Assembly (NCBI RefSeq): GCF_003313385.1
Contig: NZ_QMHN01000001.1
Span: 679,225-743,224 of the forward strand
Direction of reading: 5' to 3'
DNA length: 64,000 nt
Source of the DNA: Pedobacter chitinilyticus
GTDB lineage: Bacteria; Bacteroidota; Bacteroidia; Sphingobacteriales; Sphingobacteriaceae
Positions within the stretch are counted from its first letter, which is position 1. Each line of letters starts with the position of its first letter. The translations under genes were made by a program, and so were the position numbers. The notes below the pieces were generated by a model. The model ran no database searches. It was given only the letters and a program-made list of their open reading frames with translations, and had not been told where the DNA came from. Positions 61,274 through 64,000 of the stretch are shown here, piece after piece.

Positions 61274-61864
61274 TTAATTGGATTTCTTTGTACCTGTCTT
61301 GTGCTGTTTCAAAGCAGCAGCAATCTTGGAATCTAAAATCTTTTCATCGCTATCAAAAGAATCTTCGAAACTATTACCCACTTGAATCAGTTGGTTCCCT
61401 TTGCCCATGCGATAAATACTGTAGTAGTTCTTTCCTGCAAAGCTATAACTGGTGACTACTTGATATTTTGGGTGATAACTAGGGTTAGGCAAATCTTCAA
61501 AACCTTTTACTCTTTTGAGGGTTTTCGCTTTTGGATTAGCTAAAAACAAATAATAAAGTTCGTTACTTCCCCTTGCGCCCGTGCCTTTTAAAATCAAGAA
61601 ATCTGCCACGCCATCACCATTGAAATCTGCTTTCTTGGTTTCCTGTCCGTATTGCATCGCCAGTTCTTGTTTCCACAATGTGGTTTGTGAACCTGTTTTT
61701 TGATGAAAGAAATGAACGGTACAAACTCGCTCACCTGATGTTTTGACACTACCTTCATCAATAGCCAGCACATAACTACGGTCGTTAAAGGGATAAAAGT
61801 ATTTCCAGCCTTTTGCAAGGCTTAGCCAAAGCGGAAAGGTAATCAACAACCATAGTCTTTGCAT
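61274..61864 (-). CDS. Exported or membrane-anchored protein with Ca-binding-like motif
   Basis: A 196-residue protein with an N-terminal hydrophobic segment (LWLLITFPLWLSLAKG) that is either an uncleaved anchor or a weak signal. The central KADFNGDGVADFLILKG resembles FG-GAP/VCBS or EF-hand-like Asp-rich loops. The remainder (SNELYYLFLANPKAKTLKRV, YHPKYQVVTSYSFAGKNYYS) is beta-rich. Function unknown. It starts 12 bp after the gene at 61877 and belongs to a three-gene leftward unit. Confidence 0.65.
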   Translation of the reverse strand: MQRLWLLITFPLWLSLAKGWKYFYPFNDRSYVLAIDEGSVKTSGERVCTVHFFHQKTGSQTTLWKQELAMQYGQETKKADFNGDGVADFLILKGTGARGSNELYYLFLANPKAKTLKRVKGFEDLPNPSYHPKYQVVTSYSFAGKNYYSIYRMGKGNQLIQVGNSFEDSFDSDEKILDSKIAAALKQHKTGTKKSN

Positions 61865-61876
61865 AATTTTATCAAT

Positions 61877-62587
61877 TTAGGGTTGAAGTTGAGCAAGGTA
61901 ATAAGCATATTGCTTCACCTTTGCTTGTCCATTTTTTTCTTCTGCAGATGTTTTCACGATGAAAGAACGATCATCTAACCATTTAATTCCCTCAACAGCC
62001 CATTTTTTGGTTTCGTAACTTGCTTTTTCAGTAAGTAGTGTTTGAGGATGGTTTCTGCTACCTATTTTCAACACCCCAATAAAAGAGCTGTTTTTTTGAT
62101 ACACCCAGTTGTAAAAATAAACTAGATATTTGCCATTAGGCGAAGGAATAGGCAATTGCACGGCGTCGTCTCCAACAGAGGCAATGGCATATTTCTTAGC
62201 GCTTAAATCATCAACCAAAACAAGGTCGCTAAAACCAATATGTTCGGCAGTGTGATGACTAAAAAGCGCATGCATTTGTAGAGAAGGGTAATAACCTGCA
62301 TACTGGTAGCCCTTAAATCCTTCTGCCGAGTTAACTTTCTCCCTATACTTTTTCAAGTTTAGCATTCCCTTTTTTGTTTGGATGGAAAGATTTGCGCCAT
62401 CACCAAATAATTTAGGTTGTGAAAGCATGTTCTTCACTGGAATGCTGTCGTATTTTGCTTGGGTGCTTTTTACCAAATTTAGCTTTGGGAGCTTGTCAAA
62501 CTTATCTGCATAACCAATGGTGGCTACATTGCTATTTTGCGCATAGCAGGAGTAACTGATGAGTAAAAATAGGCACAGTATTCTCAT
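61877..62587 (-). CDS. Exported protein with TolB-like strands, unknown function
   Basis: A 236-residue protein with a signal peptide (MRILCLFLLISYSCYAQ). ATG 62587 is preferred to 62608, because it begins exactly at the signal and lies 1 nt after the stop of the preceding gene. The C-terminal half has propeller-like strands (IPSPNGKYLVYFYNWVYQ, AVEGIKWLDDRSFIVKTS). Predicted periplasmic. It is the middle gene of a tightly spaced three-gene unit. Confidence 0.68.
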   Translation of the reverse strand: MRILCLFLLISYSCYAQNSNVATIGYADKFDKLPKLNLVKSTQAKYDSIPVKNMLSQPKLFGDGANLSIQTKKGMLNLKKYREKVNSAEGFKGYQYAGYYPSLQMHALFSHHTAEHIGFSDLVLVDDLSAKKYAIASVGDDAVQLPIPSPNGKYLVYFYNWVYQKNSSFIGVLKIGSRNHPQTLLTEKASYETKKWAVEGIKWLDDRSFIVKTSAEEKNGQAKVKQYAYYLAQLQP

Positions 62588-62588
62588 G

Positions 62589-63758
62589 TTATTTCTTTTG
62601 AGGTGCAATCACATAATAAGCGTTTTCACCAACCCTAATCAAACCATAAGCTAAATTTTCCAAAGGGTAGTACTCTACGTTTTGTTCGATGCATTGTCCG
62701 TAAGGGGCCTTTGGATACACATTATCCAGTTTTATTTTCAAGGTATCTTGTTTGGTAAGGATATGATAGTATTTGGTGCCATTCCAAATCTCATCGAGAC
62801 CTGCGCCGCAGGCTGCCCTTTCGGTTTTTTTAAAATAGATAAGTTCCACCGCTTTGGCATTTTCAGTTAACGGTACTATTTCCTTGCTTTTAGTTGCCGC
62901 TTTATCCCTATCCAAGGCTGTTGTTTGATGATCAAAAATCCATGTAAAAACTTTATCACTATTTTGAGAGATCAATAAGCCATGATCAAAGATCAAATTC
63001 TCCGTCGTTAAATCTGAAATCTTAAGACTGCCTTTAATCGCACCATCCTTATCTATTCTAAAAACTTGATCAATAGGGACCTTTTTATTTGAGCTAGGAT
63101 ATGCTAATAAAATGATGATTTCTTTGCTTTCTGGAAGATAATAAGGCTTTCCAGCGATATATATCCCTTTGGTATCCAGCAGTTGTTGCGACAAAGGCAA
63201 GCTATGATAAGCCTGCTCTTCGATTTGCATGGGTGCCTGTTTAATTTTTTTCATCCAGTAAAAGGAGAGGACACTCAATACCAAAGCCGCCAAAATATAG
63301 AAGATGAATTTGATATTGCCTTGCATTGTTTCGGGAACAACTGCTTGCTGGGAACGGTATAAGAAAAGACGAACGCCACCTCCCATGACCACAGAACAGA
63401 CCGCAATGTATAATAAATGAGACGTTAGAAACTGTTTGATGAAGATCCCGTAGGCACTAAAATCCGCAAAATTTGGGAGTTGGACGAAGCCGTAAACCAA
63501 CCAAAATGCAAACAATAGCACTACAAACACCAAGGAAATCAGCAATCCTGTATTTGGATAAATGACTCCTGTATTCAACAAATAGGTCACAAAACCAATC
63601 AATAAGGTAGTGAGTACTAAGATAACCGCACAGCCAAACAAAAAAATAATAACTGTACCTAAACTCAAAAAGTTAAATGTGCGTCCACCGAGGTAGTAAA
63701 AATAAGTGAAGGCTAATAAAATGGCTGCTAGAAGTGCCGTTTTGAGGCTAATATTCAT
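62589..63758 (-). CDS. Multi-span membrane protein with large extracytoplasmic domain
   Basis: A 389-residue protein. About five helices lie in the first 185 residues (TALLAAILLAFTYFYYLGG, TVIIFLFGCAVILVLTTLL, LLISLVFVVLLFAFWLVYGF, LYIAVCSVVMGGGVRLFLY, FIFYILAALVLSVLSFYWM). The C-terminal 200 residues form a soluble domain with beta strands (GIYIAGKPYYLPESKEIIILLAYPS) and three cysteines (AACGAGL, GQCIEQN among them). No family recognised. It is the first gene of a unit with two exported proteins, with 1 nt before the next start. Confidence 0.7.
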   Translation of the reverse strand: MNISLKTALLAAILLAFTYFYYLGGRTFNFLSLGTVIIFLFGCAVILVLTTLLIGFVTYLLNTGVIYPNTGLLISLVFVVLLFAFWLVYGFVQLPNFADFSAYGIFIKQFLTSHLLYIAVCSVVMGGGVRLFLYRSQQAVVPETMQGNIKFIFYILAALVLSVLSFYWMKKIKQAPMQIEEQAYHSLPLSQQLLDTKGIYIAGKPYYLPESKEIIILLAYPSSNKKVPIDQVFRIDKDGAIKGSLKISDLTTENLIFDHGLLISQNSDKVFTWIFDHQTTALDRDKAATKSKEIVPLTENAKAVELIYFKKTERAACGAGLDEIWNGTKYYHILTKQDTLKIKLDNVYPKAPYGQCIEQNVEYYPLENLAYGLIRVGENAYYVIAPQKK

Positions 63759-63914
63759 ACTTAGTTCATAGTTGGTTGGCGTTAATCATTCATTTAGTTG
63801 TTCAATTTAACGGCTATAACCGTGCCAATTAAACCTTTTTCGAGTGCAGAGATGATTTTTTTGAGCTGATTACGAAGTGCTTAAAACAAACTTCATCAAA
63901 TTTGCTCAGCTAAG

Positions 63915-63945
63915 TTTGTGGAATTGATTAGAGTTTGTACTTTTG
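63915..63945 (+). promoter_or_regulatory. Bacteroidota housekeeping promoter of tRNA-Ser
   Basis: TTTG (63915-63918), a 19-bp spacer and TACTTTTG (63938-63945) fit TTTG-N19-TAnnTTTG exactly. The mature tRNA begins 6 nt after the -7 element, at 63951. Confidence 0.82.
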
Positions 63946-63950
63946 CCCTC

Positions 63951-64000
63951 GGAGAGCTGGCAGAGTGGTCGAATGCGGCAGTCTTGAAAACTGTTGACTG
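63951..64000 (+). tRNA. tRNA-Ser (anticodon TGA), partial at window end
   Basis: The 5' half of a serine tRNA: acceptor strand GGAGAGC, D-arm GCAGAGTGGTCGAATGC, and anticodon arm GCAGT-CTTGAAA-ACTGT with anticodon TGA at 63985-63987. It is cut by the window edge before the variable arm and T-arm. The anticodon reads UCA and related serine codons. Confidence 0.92.

Overview
The window reads as chromosomal DNA of a Bacteroidota bacterium, most likely a Sphingobacteriaceae member close to Pedobacter. The evidence is an AT-rich sequence, a SusC/SusD pair, a type IX secretion C-terminal signal, almost no Shine-Dalgarno sequences, a perfect Bacteroidota promoter (TTTG-N19-TAnnTTTG) in front of a tRNA gene, and many short palindromic intergenic repeats. 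The genus is inferred from gene content and style.

Region by region. 1-3.7 kb: the end of a ubiD-type decarboxylase, then an OmpP1/FadL-like porin with a Gly/Tyr/Trp-rich lipoprotein. 3.8-12 kb: archaeal-type proS, an unknown gene whose 3' end is repeated downstream, a cystathionine gamma-synthase/lyase, a TIGR02757 protein, an AraC regulator and a large T9SS-exported beta-helix protein. 12-20.6 kb: single-gene housekeeping units (YdeI-like, polyprenol-phosphate glycosyltransferase, peptide symporter, pdxH, YqgE/AlgH, purK-purE, EamA transporter, OsmC, thioesterase). 20.6-25.4 kb: a SusC/SusD pair with no local enzymes or sigma/anti-sigma genes. 25.4-39 kb: an SpmA-SpmB fusion, M14 carboxypeptidase, S9 peptidase, yidC, pyrG, a secreted unknown flanked by direct repeats, a NodB-like deacetylase and a phosphohexomutase. 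39-42 kb: lysC and lysA, with a 55-codon membrane-protein gene, listed here from direct reading, divergent from lysA. 42-51 kb: a run of small proteins, a GxxExxY gene broken by one stop codon, acyl-CoA dehydrogenase, folB, hsp20, a large unknown family, YajQ and a histone-H1-like protein.

51-60.5 kb is the most coherent block. ppk1 and ppx (polyphosphate synthesis and breakdown) point towards a leftward run of two paralogous membrane proteins, a small unknown, a ROK sugar kinase resembling polyphosphate glucokinase, gnd, zwf and pgl. Together these suggest phosphorylation of glucose with polyphosphate feeding directly into the complete oxidative pentose phosphate branch. 60.5-64 kb holds exported or membrane proteins of unknown function and a partial tRNA-Ser.

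I found no CRISPR array, prophage, transposase or recognisable defence system. The least explained material is the paralogous membrane pair at 59.5-60.5 kb, the 437-residue protein at 48-49.3 kb, the hidden small membrane protein next to lysA, and several intergenic palindrome families.
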